Assembly (NCBI RefSeq): GCF_037038585.1
Contig: NC_092521.1
Location: 75,293,398 to 75,357,397 of the forward strand
DNA length: 64,000 nucleotides
Direction of reading: 5' to 3'
Source of the DNA: Patagioenas fasciata
Lineage: Eukaryota; Chordata; Aves; Columbiformes; Columbidae
This document shows, piece by piece, positions 38,901 through 50,800 of this stretch (positions within the stretch are counted from its first letter, which is position 1; every line of letters begins with the position of its first letter). Position numbers and translations under genes: made by a program. The notes under the pieces were generated by a model. That model was not told the origin of the DNA. It saw only the letters and a list, made by a program, of their open reading frames with translations, and did no database searches.

Positions 38901-38908
38901 ACTTCCGG
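38901..38908 (-). promoter_or_regulatory. ETS-type site CCGGAAGT
   Basis: CCGGAAGT on the MED10 strand matches the ELK/GABPA consensus and sits seven bases from the NRF1 palindrome. The ETS plus NRF1 pairing is frequent at CpG-island starts. Confidence 0.7.
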
Positions 38909-38914
38909 CAACTG

Positions 38915-38924
38915 GCGCATGCGC
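38915..38924. promoter_or_regulatory. NRF1 palindrome GCGCATGCGC
   Basis: A perfect 10-bp match to the NRF1 consensus, 39 bases upstream of the first MED10 ATG. NRF1 sites near the start are common in TATA-less housekeeping promoters. Confidence 0.75.
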
Positions 38925-39125
38925 TTAAGGAGCGGAGGGGCTGCACACTCCCTCCCGGCTGCAGACCACGCCCCATTGTTGGTAAGTCACGCCCCTTTGC
39001 CCTCAAGCCACGCCCCCCGCCTCCCCCCGCCCGCCCTGCACCGAACCCGGGGCGGGCGGGGGAACGCGGGCGGCAGCGCAAGTTCTGCATCTGCTTATAT
39101 TACTAGAAAACAAAACAAAACAAAA

Positions 39126-39350
39126 CATAGAATCGTTTTGGTTAGAAAAGACCTTAAAGATCGTCGAATCCAACCATCAACCCAACACTGCCAAGTGCAC
39201 CTCTAACCCATATCTCTAAAAACCTCATCTCCGCGTCTCTTAACCCCCACCCAGGGATGGCGATTCCACCACTGCCCTGGGCAGCCTGTTCCAATGCCCG
39301 ACAGCCTTTTCCGGGCAGAAATTGTTCCCAATAGCCAATCTAAATCTGCT
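39126..39350 (-). mobile_element. CR1 3' fragment just upstream of the MED10 promoter
   Basis: Minus-strand CR1 tail (ATAGAATCGTTTTGGTTAG on the plus strand) running through the GCCCTGGGCAGCCTGTTCCA block to about 39350. A (CAAAA)n stretch at 39107-39125 abuts its 3' end. It lies about 30 bases beyond the GC-rich MED10 promoter. Confidence 0.9.
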
Positions 39351-41328
39351 GGTTTCCCCCCCGCCCCCGGCACCCAGTGTGGGAAATGTGCAAATACCAA
39401 CCGGCTTGGCTACATGGAACCTAAACAGCAGAACAGGAATTCAAAAGGAATTTCTCATGTTTACACAGTTCCACTAAGAAAAGATAATAGATATAAGATT
39501 ACTGGCTATTTCGGGAAATTTACTTTGCAAAGAATACAGCGAGAAATCAGAAGATCCCACCTTTTGGGGGTTTCAGTTTTGATCAGAATAAAACCACAGG
39601 AGCTATTTCACATGGACATGAGAGCACAGATGCACCTCAAGCAGAACACAAACTTCCATTCCAGAACCCGCAGTTTTCACCTACTATATTGAGAAACTAT
39701 GGTGTGAAAAAAACCCAAAGCAATTTATTTTTATGAAGTAATGCATGCACCTCCGAGAAGTACGACAGTTCAAAATTGCTGATGCCTCTAATTTTAATTC
39801 TAGTACTACTTTTTTGTTCAGATCATCATTTAGAATCACTCTGCTTTTGAGCATTTCCCCTCTCTGTATTGCACAGACATAAAACTGTTCCTTATTTTCA
39901 GACCCATTCCAGACTTGTGTCTGGCTCCAATTTGCTTACTATCTGGTATCAGAGGTTAAACTCTAGTCCTGGTCCATTTGCAGTGCAGAGCCCACTGCTC
40001 TCCTGGAAGCTTTTCAAAAAGGTGGCTACATACTTTTTCTCACACTGCCCTTGACTGTTAGGTGGGGCTGGCTGTGACTGTCCTATCACTTCACTGCATT
40101 CCATCAAATTCCTCCTTACATTACCTGCCTCAACAGCCACAGCTGCACACTGCTGCCTGCTGGTACCGGCTCTGGGTGAGGGATCATCTCTGTGGAGTCC
40201 TTACCATAAAAAGGACCCAACTCACGGGTAGAGGTCACGCATGGAACTGGGATACGGGTAACCGCATAGATCTAAAGAGCAGATATTTTTCTGCCTGTCT
40301 CAGTCCTCATGTCTGATCAGCAGAGATACTCAGCCCGCGCCTGACCCCGCTCACAAAGGCAGCCCTTAGACTTCCCTTTTATCTGGTAACAAAAATGCAC
40401 ACCCGGAGTTCAGGATACCTGGATTCCAATCTCTCTTTTCTGTACACAAGGATTGGAGCCTACAAAAAGCCTTGGCCTCAGAGGTTAGGGTGTATTTGGC
40501 AGTGGGGTCCATTCAGTCCCTGTGGCTGTTCTACTTTGTGTAGAAATCAAGTTTGTTTGAGCAATGGGAAGGCAGAGTTTGGCATAGCACAAAAAAAGAA
40601 ATGAAGGAACCAGTGACTGAGTATCTGATAAAGGTTCATCATCTTTCCTCCCTGTCTTCTATCTGCTAATTATATGTGTTTTTCTAAATTGTGTAGGAAA
40701 TAGAAGAGCTAACAGACAGAGGTTCACTTGATAGTAAAAACCACGATGGAATTATCTGGAGAATGACAAAATATCAGTCTATATTAAATAATCCAGCTAT
40801 AATTTTCCCTGTGGGAAGATTATCTGACATGCTTGAATTCCCACAGCACATCACAATAACTCTGTGTTTTATAAATAGATTATTTCGAGTGTGTCTCTTT
40901 TCAGTTGAATCTGAGAAGACCAGTCCAGTAATGTCAGCAGGTAAGAATCTGATGCTTTGATTCACAACGAAGGATTTGAACGAATATTTGAAATAAGATA
41001 TGGTATCCAATCGACAGTTTTAATGCATTTCATGCATTTGTAGCCATAACTTGCAACCATTTATACTCCACAATGAGAACCATCGAAATCAGCTATTCTT
41101 AATTTATTGGATGTCTCTTTTTATTAGGTGGGGTTTTTTGTTTTGTTTTGTTTTTCATTTATGATATCAATGACAACAACAAAAAGCAAAAAACCCTGTA
41201 ACGGTCAGTTTCTCTTCTGGGTTACCAGGCAAGTTCAGTAGCAGAAAGTTGTGTCTTTGCTAAATATAAAGCACTATTCAAGAGTTCATAAGATTAAGTA
41301 TGCTAACCCAAAACTAAAAAGGAAGTGA
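39351..41328. other. Intergenic sequence
   Basis: Between the CR1 upstream of MED10 and solo LTR copy A. A (GTTTT)n stretch lies at 41136-41156. No exon is recognised. Confidence 0.65.
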
Positions 41329-41333
41329 CTGTA

Positions 41334-41984
41334 TGTCCTGGTTTTGTTAAAAAACAAGTTTCTCTTTTAGTGAATTTGCCTGTCAGCTAAAGCCTTCATA
41401 TTAGCTGCGTTTTCCTGGAGAACCAGACACATGTTTTGGTAAACATAGCAATGGAATGCAAACTTATTGATAAGCATGGATGGACATCTCACGAGAGGGG
41501 CAACGAGAAACAGGTGACCAAGAAGCTGACCAACGGTGTATAACATTCCGTTCACGTGAATACTTCATATAAAAGTGGGAGATCACGAGGATCTCGTCTC
41601 TTTTTTCCCTTTTCCTTGTGGCCGACATTAGGAGAGGACCTTGCTGGTCGTCCCTGCAAACTGAGGCCAGTGAGAGACTGAATCCAGCTCCGGTTGGCTA
41701 CAGAGTCTAATCCAGGACTTTGGGTGCTGGCTCTGCAGTTGCTGAGACTTTCAAGATTGGTTTTGTATATTTTGTATTATTTTCTCTATTCTTATTAGTA
41801 GCATTAGTAAAACATCTTTAACTTTTCCAACTCTCTTCTCTCTGTCCTTCTTTCCCTCCCGATCGCCTGTCCTGAGTGGGAAGGGGGGAGAGGGAGGGGC
41901 AAAAGGGGGAAGTGGGGGGGGAGAGGAGGTTAACAATACATCTGCCAGGGTTTGATTGTCACTTCGCAATCTAAACCCTCAACA
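41334..41984 (+). mobile_element. Solo LTR, 651 bp, copy A
   Basis: TG...CA ends (TGTCCTGGTTTTG to CCCTCAACA) and an exact 5-bp target duplication CTGTA at 41329-41333 and 41985-41989. Contains a TATA-like CATATAAAAG near 41567 and a purine-rich G tract near 41880-41930. About 96% identical by eye to copy B at 45158. Because it has its own matching duplication, it is an independent insertion and not the 5' LTR of a provirus ending at copy B. Confidence 0.92.
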
Positions 41985-41989
41985 CTGTA

Positions 41990-42889
41990 AAAAGCACTAC
42001 ATATTAAGGAAAATATAGTACTGTGCAAATGTGAAATTGTGAAAACAATCCTAGGCTGCAAAGAGCAATTAATCAGTTGTAGGCCTTGACAGGTATTGTC
42101 ACCCTATGATCACCCTGTTTCTATAGCTGGCAGAATGTTCTCTGGACAGCAGAACTCCCAGGATTTCAAGATTTTAATACAAGTATTTGTAATGTAGAGA
42201 TGTCCATGTCATCTTAAATCTATATTTAGTAGTCTGGTTAGGTCTGATAGATGAATTTTGTTAGATAAATGTGTACAGTGCTTTTAAGATTAAAAATTGC
42301 TATAAATACATTACCAGTTGTTAAATTTGTCTCATGATCACGAAGTTGGGCAGTGTCTGCCTGTTTGGAGTAAAAACTAAAACAAACTTGTGTTTGAATG
42401 AAAAAGAGAGAAAAGAAAGTCTGGCAAATCATCAAACAATAGAGACAGCAAGATTTAGAAAGAAAATTGCATGGTTCGTGATGTAAGTAACCATATTGCA
42501 CTCCTACCCTGATTTCCATGTAGAGAGCAGGCAATTACTGCCTTGTAAGCTGGACATCTGCACTGGGCAGTTAAATAGGCTTTGTAATAAAGGATAGAAT
42601 GAGAGGCCATGTGGATCAATACGACCCCTTTGGGAAGAGTAGCGCTGATTACGTAAAAGAAAATCCTGTTTCATAAACCTCTAATGAATTTTTCAAGGGG
42701 TCAGCAAGCACGTAGATAAGAGTGATCTAAATTGGTACAATCTACTTGAATTTCCCATCAGCTTTTGGTGAAATCCTTAACCAAAGTCTTTTAAGGAACA
42801 AAAGCAATGGAATAAGGGGAAAAATCCTAGACTGATTAAAGAATTGATTACCACATAGGAAATGCAGGATAGAGGCAAACATTTAATTC
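41990..42889. other. Intergenic sequence
   Basis: AT-rich. The non-repetitive part at 42580-42720 has no identified function. Confidence 0.6.
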
Positions 42890-43790
42890 TTGCAGGGGAG
42901 AATTGTTCCTAGAGGAGTTCTACAGGGAATTGGGCTGAAAATCATGGTAGTGTGTTCACAGATGACTCAGGAAAGAGTCAATGATAAAACTGGCTTATGA
43001 GGAAGTTACTTGGTAAATTAAAGATGAGTACAGGTTGTAGGAAACTGTAGAAGGACCTGAAAAGTTTTGGTGGCTGGGCAACAAGGTGTCAAAAGAAACT
43101 CAGACAGATAATGCAAAGTAATGCACATAGCAAGCAAAAAAAAAAGCTTAGTTTCACAGGAAGATTCATGGCTTCTTGACTATCACCATACAGGAGCAGG
43201 ACTTTAGGATCACAATAGAAAGTTCCATGGAAACATCGGCTCCGTGGTCAGCGGTGGTCAGAAGCTATATGGAAAGTTAAGGATTATTAGGAAAGGAATT
43301 TGAGAACAAAGTAGAAAACATAACTGTGCTACTGCATAAACCCACAGTTCACCCCAACCTCGAATACTGTGTGCAGTTCTGGTTCCCTGGAGTAGACCTG
43401 GAAAAGAGTCAGATAAGGATAGCCAAGATGTGACATGGCTTCTGTACTATGAAAACATTAATAGACAAGGACTCTTCAGCTTGAGATCGAGCCCACTGAT
43501 GAGAGCTATGACTAATACTTTGCTGCATCCACAAAGCCATGAGCGGTCTGGAGCCTTGGCTGTCTTCCAGCACGAAGATGATTGGCCAACAAATTAAAGA
43601 CAATGCAAGACAGCTTCAAAACGTGCAAAAAGAAGTGATTTTTGTCATCCAAGGTTTAACAGCCTTGTGCAATTCTTTTCCAACAGATGCTATGGAGAGC
43701 AAAAGCTTAGCAGGGTTGAAGGGGAAATGGGACAGACACTTGGTAGAGAAAGTCATAGAGAGGTAGGTAAACCACACCTGGCTCAGGAAA
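42890..43790 (+). mobile_element. Ancient CR1/L3-like LINE remnant
   Basis: Plus strand: CKVMHIASKKK, then [19 protein letters not shown] in the [13 protein letters not shown] position, then RLEPWLSSSTK-like and GKWDRHLVEKVIER sequence near the end. Frame breaks are frequent. The limits are approximate. Confidence 0.6.
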
Positions 43791-45152
43791 TCCTGTGACC
43801 TGAAGGTAGTCCAAGGCCAGGAGCATAGTCAGGAGTGGTCTCATAGACATTTTTCTTGTCCTCATTCTTTAGCATTTGCTTCTGGTTACAGCCGAGCACA
43901 GGATACTGGCCCAGGCAGAGCCTTTATCTGCATCTGTGTGGTCACTGTTATGAGGTCCTGCCTGCCTGAATTGTCAAAGAATGACCTGTGCTGTGTAGGA
44001 TGTACACAGATTGCATGGTGCTTTCTTACCAAGCAGAGCATAAAAAGGTCGATTTGAGACTGTTTGTGTGGCCTTCAGGTGTGGAAAAAGTTCGTCTCAC
44101 CTTTTTCTTATTTGCTGGCATATATACTCCAGATAAATGACATTTCCAGTATAATATGGCACAAGATTAATTACTGAAAGCACTGGTATCATCACTTTTT
44201 CTTCTCAGAAATAGAAAAAAGCAACAAATAATTAATCTCTTTGTCCATCTCTGGAACTGTGATTCTCCCAGCTCCTGTTTTCTGTGGCTGGCCAATAAAT
44301 TGGAAGTGAGTAAAGCAGATAAAACACATGGAGTTCCAGCGATGTATGTTTTCTCTCCTTTCATCTTTCTCAGTTTTTGTCTTTGACTTAGTATTTTCTT
44401 CTGCATGATTGTATCTAATGTACCAATCACTTCTTCCTCATTCTGCAGACCCAGAAATGGAGGTTGAAATTTCAGGTCATTAACTGGGAGCATCATCTGC
44501 CTAAGAACTCCATTTTATGAGCCAGCTACCCTGCTTTCTTTTAATTACAACAGGTGATAAGCAAAAGAGAAGCAGGGAAGACAGATGTGAGGAGCACAGA
44601 ATGTACTATTTACCTGCTCTTCCTATATCAGGTTGATGGTATTTAGAATGTTTTTCAACTCACAACCATGCTGTATTTTCACATTTTACTGCATTAGAAA
44701 TGTGAAACAATACAATAAACAATTAAAAGAAACCTGTTATTCAGCTGAACAAGAGCTGTAATTATAGTTTCCATACAGATCTGATATTTAGCAACTTGCT
44801 CATTAAAGACTTGAAATAATACACATCTTACCACAAATAAGCAAGATGATGCATTTGTGCATCATGGCTGGATCTCAGTCTTACTGAAATCATCTAAGTT
44901 TATTTATCTAAGAAGCAGCAGGATCAGGATTTTGTTCATGCAATAATTTTGTTCTTCCCAGTCCCGTAGATCTTGAGATGTTCTGGGACCTGATCCAAAG
45001 ATAACTGAGCCCCATAAGACTTTCTGTTGATGGTAAAGGATATTAGATGACAGTCTGTTCTCACAACTCCCCAAGGACATCAGCAAGACACAGCAAAAGA
45101 CATATATATGTTTCAGGACAGGAATATTATTCCCACAGTGTAATGACAATTC
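43791..45152. other. Intergenic sequence between the L3-like remnant and LTR copy B
   Basis: No retroviral coding sequence is found. The 109-residue minus-strand frame at 44167-44496 has no recognised family. Confidence 0.6.
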
Positions 45153-45157
45153 ATCTA

Positions 45158-45808
45158 TGTCCTGGTTTTGTTAAAAAACAAGTTTCTCTTTTAGTGAATT
45201 TGCCTGTCAGCGAAAGCCTTCATATTAGCTGCATTTTCCTGGAGAACCAGATACATGCTTTGGTAAACCTAGCAATGGAATGCAAACTTATTGATAAGCA
45301 CGGATGGATATCTCGCAAGAGGGGCAACGAGAAACCGGTGACCAAGAAACTGAGCAACTGTGTATAACATTCCGTTCACGTGAATACTTCATATAAAAGT
45401 GGGAGATCACGAGGATCTCGTCTCTTTTTTCCCTTTTCCTTGTGGCCGACATTAGGAGAGGACCTTGCTGGTCGTCCCTGCGAACTGAGGCCTAGTGAGA
45501 GACTGAATCCAGCTCCGGTTGGCTGCAGAGTCCAATCCAGGACTTTGGGTGCTGGCTCTGCAGTTGCTGAGACTTACAAGATTGGTTTTGTATATTTTGT
45601 ATTATTTTCTCTATTCTTATCAGTAGCATTAGTAAAACATCTTTAACTTTTCCAACTCTCTTCTCTCTGTCCTTCTTTCCCTCCCGATCGCCTGTCCTGA
45701 GTGGGAAGAGGGGAGAGGGAGGGGCAAAAGGGGGAAGTGGTGGGGAGAGGAGGTTAACAATACATCTGCCAGGGTTTGATTGTCACCCCGCAATCTAAAC
45801 CCTCGACA
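45158..45808 (+). mobile_element. Solo LTR, 651 bp, copy B
   Basis: Same family, orientation and length as copy A, with exact 5-bp target duplication ATCTA at 45153-45157 and 45809-45813. By eye it differs from copy A at roughly 24 positions, including one-base indels near 45493 and 45741 that cancel. The 3.2 kb between the copies shows no retroviral gag, pol or env. Confidence 0.92.
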
Positions 45809-47639
45809 ATCTACTTCTGCAATACTGAAAATTTTTATATCATGGTACTCTTAATATCTCATAAATAATTCACTCTTAATTTTGTTTTAAAAACATGCTG
45901 AGAAATCAAAATAATTATCTGTTGGGTTTTTTTTTCCCTTGGAGTATTAATCTTATTCATCAGACTTAATTTATATTGCATCGATATTGCTGCCATATGT
46001 CATTTAAAGCAAAATTAAGATCTATTCTTCTGAAATGCAGAGTTTCTTTCAATATTTCTCATGTAGCTTCATGTGATATTTTTTTCCCATGGGTGTGAGA
46101 AATACATATAGATATTGCAGTCTTACAAAACTATTCTTTTCATTACATAATACCAACAAGTGAGGCTGATTTGACTACTGCTGCCTTTTTTTTTTTTCGT
46201 AACTCAGAATAACTACTGCACTGTATTTAAAACTGATACTTTTTTCATTACCAGAGATGCAGGAAAGAAGGTATAGGAAAATCCTGGGCAGTAAGATTTA
46301 CTAAGACTCCCAGACCAAATGTGTGCTAGCAAATGAAATGGACCTGGACCATTCTCCAGCACTGAGTCCCACTGGCATAGAGCAGCTTTTGTTTGTATTC
46401 AAACTCCTGAAATGTGCTTGAAAGCAATTCTGGAAGAATATTGGTTGTCCAGATGAAAAAGCTGGCTGGGTACCTTTGTAATAGTTAAACGACATGGATG
46501 CTTTCACTCCTGTGTTTGTGCCCTTCCCTGTCACTCTTCATTTTTCTAAGGTAGATCTGTTATTCATGGTGTACAAGAAGTAATGCCCACGTGGGTTCAA
46601 GCCAGTACAAATCAGAAAATCAGAAAAATCACTTGGCATTCACAGTTATACTCTGTGGCAAAAAGCATTTAAACAAACAAGTTGTGCAAAGCCATGGTGA
46701 CAGCCAGTGTGCAGCTACTGGCACCGTGTCCTTGGGGCTGGGAATAGTCCTGGGGTTTGCACAGATGTCCTGCAGGAGAGGCTGGAATCAGCAAGCATAA
46801 ATATATATGTATATATGTATAAATCTAAGCAGGCATTCCTTCCTGAAAGGCACTATGAGACAGGCAGGCATTCAGGCACTGAGCTAAAGACTCTATTTCC
46901 ATTATTCTTTTGGAGGGGGTTCAAGTAACTCTTCAATTTTAAACTCATTCTTCACACTCGTGTGTGTCCATTTCCCTCCCTCTTTACAATCTGCCTGCAT
47001 TGCTGGAAATATACTTTGCTGTTCATGTCCAGCATCCAGTCTTCAAATACATTTTACTTACAGAAGTCACCTGAGGAAGACTCTAATTTATAGCTATTGA
47101 TTCTTTCCACATTTTTGTCTACCTGATGAAGAAATGCTTTATTGTCTAGTTATTTTTGTTCTCAGGTATCTATTATGTGCTTTAATAAAATAATTGAAGC
47201 ATCTCTCAGACTTCTATATAATAAATTAAGCACACTGAACACTTTACGTAATTTTCTTTAATGACTTTCAGCTTTTTCAGTGTTTCTATTTTTAAAATAT
47301 CATCAGAAAAGAGAAGAACACCTGCACATCAAAATCTGATTTTGGTCTCTGCAGAGGTATTGGTCCCTCTTCTTGTACCCTTTCCTGTTGATGCACTGCA
47401 GGACTGCAGAACTCCTCTTTGCCATGAGATTCCACAGAAAGCTGTGCTGATCCAGTACATTACAACCCCTAATTTCCTTTAAAGTTTGCCACTATAGGAA
47501 ATATAGTCTCCAGTTACACGAACTTGCATGATTTCCTCCTAGTGAAGATGACTTTGCAAATTGTTTTTATTAAAATGTATTTATTTTACAAACACAACTA
47601 TTCAATTTAGTCTGCCTCCACACTATTTATCACTTCACT

Positions 47640-47850
47640 GGCCTTTCTGTACACTCTTATTTGCAATTTCATATCTACCTCCAGACCGTCAATAAAACTA
47701 TTAAATTATGCCAGTGGCAGTCCCCTGGGGAACTCTGCTGGCAATATTGCCAAATAAAATCCTGTTTTGGAGTGACCCTGGGAGCAGATCATCTGGTTTG
47801 CCACACTGGCCCCAAAAGTGATTTTGGAGTGACTGGGCCAGCTTGAGTGA
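47640..47850 (-). mobile_element. Possible old CR1/L3 reverse transcriptase fragment
   Basis: The minus strand encodes ASRVPQGTATGII, matching the [11 protein letters not shown] motif of CR1 reverse transcriptase. Little else in the flank is recognisable, so length and family are uncertain. Confidence 0.4.
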
Positions 47851-50800
47851 GACAAATTCCAGGTGAAGTCTGGCATAAGGGATGGTTCTGGGCTCCTCTT
47901 TTTACAAACGGTATGGATGAGATTCTGTCAGATTTGCATTGCTCAGCCTACTAGTCCAACACTATCCTAAAAGGCCTTGTGTCCCTGGATGTCTCCACAA
48001 GCCCTGGCTCAGGCTATACCATGTACACCCTTAACACCTTATCATAAAACCACCATTTTCATGGTCATTCAGTGTCCCTCGGTTTCCAAGAGGGCAGCTG
48101 CAATAGTAGCACAGGCTCTCAGACAGCTCTCTGTACTGTGAAGGCTGAAAAGACAGAGAAGGAAAAGCCCTCTCTTGTGACGACCATCTCACAGACCATG
48201 TAGATTGGCTCTTCTCCGTGCTTACTGCTTCCTTTCTGCTCCCCAACAGAGGTCTTCACACAAAATCTCAGAGCACTGCCATGTCCACCCCTCTGAGGAA
48301 TGCCTGGTCACCCTGTTGTCCCAGCAGTCCTTCTGGGGTACAGTTTCAGTAAGTTCAGGCACCATAAGTCAGGCAAAATGTGAAGGCAGTAGTGTCGCAT
48401 ATGATTCTGCCGTGACAGCCAGCTATGACTCAGTGGTTGTGTTTATAACAAGAACTGTGCATCACCACTGCTGTATTTGTGGTTTAGGTCTACAACAGAC
48501 CTAATTTAATCTGCTATGAAGGCACGTCTTAAACCCAATAAGATTTGCTATTTCTAAACCCATATCTTAGTCTGGAAACAAGGATGTCTGGGGTCCATCC
48601 ATTGTGTCTTGGCTATCCAGATAAAGCAGTATTCTTTCGAAACCAAAGAAGTTACTGATTTCTTCTATCATTGACTGCAACATATTAGCTTTCACAGGAA
48701 CAACCACATATGACACAGCCAGCTGAGATTTGCCCTGTAGTTACAGCCATTTCAGTCCTGGCAAACATCTTCTGAAGTGCAGAGCGGCCCAGTGACTGTG
48801 GTACCTTCTGGTGCTTCCAGAACTCAAGTAGGTTTGCTCCTACTGTCCTCTTGCAGATGTTGCAGAAGAAATTGCATGTTGTTGCTAAACCTAATAGAGA
48901 GAAGCCTCCATTTTTTTGGCTTGCTAATGACAAACTCAGCAACCAACCTACAACTAAGTATACAGCTGCTGATAATCCGCAATCTCTGTGTGCATCTTCA
49001 CGTATACAGAGTGGGCAGGAAAGGACCACTGACCTGCACTGATCCCATAGCTGGGGCAAAAGCCCTTTTCTTACAGCATCCATGACTGCAGCCACAGGGC
49101 AGCAAATCATTTGCTCTTTGCATGGTATATAGTGCTCGCTAGATTCCTCATTACATTGTCTCTGCAGAAGCAGCAGTGAAGCATGCAAGGAACTGCCGTT
49201 TCTACTTCCAGAGAACAAAGGAGCTGCCACCCCAAAATGTACTTATGGAACTTAAGTGGTGAAGCACATGAATGTCATCTAGTAATAAAAAGGACCAGAG
49301 TTGCAGTCTGAGGCTGTGAATTTAGTACACTTGCTGTTCTAGCTGTACACGTGGATAACTGCTGTGAATGCTATCATTGGTTGGTCCTGTTAACATAGTA
49401 CAGGTCTTTCGTCAAATTCCAAAATGTGCTTTGGGCTGGAGCAATATTTCTGTAACTTTCTGCAGATGTGACCTCCTTCAGGGCCTACCTGTCTTCCTGG
49501 GACTTCTTTGATTAAGCCAAGTATTCATGTCTCCAGCCATGGACCAGCGAACTACCAGCTGGTGGCAGCAGCAGCTTCTCAAAGATCAGGGTGTGAGGAC
49601 TTGATCACAGCTCCTGGCAACAGTGTATGGCAGTCTATATGAATTCACTTTCTTCACTTTTAAGGAACCCAGCCATTGCCAGTAAACTTGCAACTAATTA
49701 TTTTTTAAACAATTTATCTTCTCTAATCTTTTATCATCTCTCTTGAACTTTTTCCATAGTATCTTGGGATTTATAATTGGCACTGAGAAACAGGAAGCTA
49801 AATCATGCCTCTCACTATTGTGATGACGATGCTGATTTTAAGATCTTAGGAAAAAGGAGGAAGAGTTCATGACCTGTTAATGTGTTGCAATTCACCTTTC
49901 TTATGGCTGCATGCTCTGAAGAGGTAAATAAGAGAATATGGTGAGAGTGAAGGGAACATGAAGGTAAAGGATTGACCTGAGTCAAAGCAAAAGTGTTTAG
50001 CAAGCATCAAAGATGAGAGTGTATTGTTCTGGGATCCAAATGTGATCTTATCATCATCTTATACAAAGGTTCTAATACTTCCCCACTTTTATTAAAAGTA
50101 CCTCACTGAGCACCATCTTCAGTCATATTAGCCTTTTTTTTAAAGCTCCATTACTCTGGTAGACATCCTTGTATTCCTTCTACCAACACACACTTCTTTA
50201 TCTCTTCCAGACTTACGTAAAAATTCCTTATCATTGACCCCTCAGCACATGACTTTGTACAAACTTGTTTGTGTCACTTCAGGTGAGCAAGAGGTTTGTG
50301 ATGCAGTTTTAAAGCTTCAGGAGCCAAAAATTATTTGGTGGCACAATCAAATATTAGAGACTGAACTACTGAAATTCCAGCATTTTGCCTTTAAGGTTGG
50401 ACTCAACGGGTTGGACTGTTTCCCTGTGTTAACTCTGTGTGGTTCATGCTCACATCCATCTGTTACAGAGGTGACCTAGAGTCTTAGTGTCTTTGTCTAG
50501 CTGGGGGTTAACCCGGTGCTCTGAGCTGGTAATAAGCTGCATTTGTGTGTCCCCTGCTGCTGTGCACCAGAGTACTGGGCCACCTGGAGCACTGCTTTCA
50601 GGCTCGGCCACTGTGCACTGAGTAGTGAGACAGGTCTGGCAGCTCCCCTCAGCTTCACACAGAGCAGGGTGTGGATGATGCAGGACATCTCTCAGACTCT
50701 TCTTGGAGTGAAGAGCCATCCCTCACCAGCTGAAGATGCTGAAAAAAAAAAAAAAAAGAATTACCTATGGCTTAGATGGATACTGTTTTCCCCCAGTTAA

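Larger units (their letters stand above)
38877..39090 (-). promoter_or_regulatory. MED10: MED10 CpG-rich promoter
   Basis: The 200 bases upstream of the MED10 start are GC- and CpG-rich and lack a TATA box, typical of a housekeeping promoter. They hold an ETS-type site, a perfect NRF1 palindrome and three CACGCCC boxes (near 38967, 38988 and 39008) that fit SP/KLF factors. The start codon lies in GCGATGGCGG, which resembles a YY1 site. Site assignments rest on motif match alone. Confidence 0.8.

Noticed and set aside
41334-45808. A single provirus with 5' and 3' LTRs
   Set aside because: Each LTR has its own exact 5-bp target duplication and no retroviral genes lie between them.
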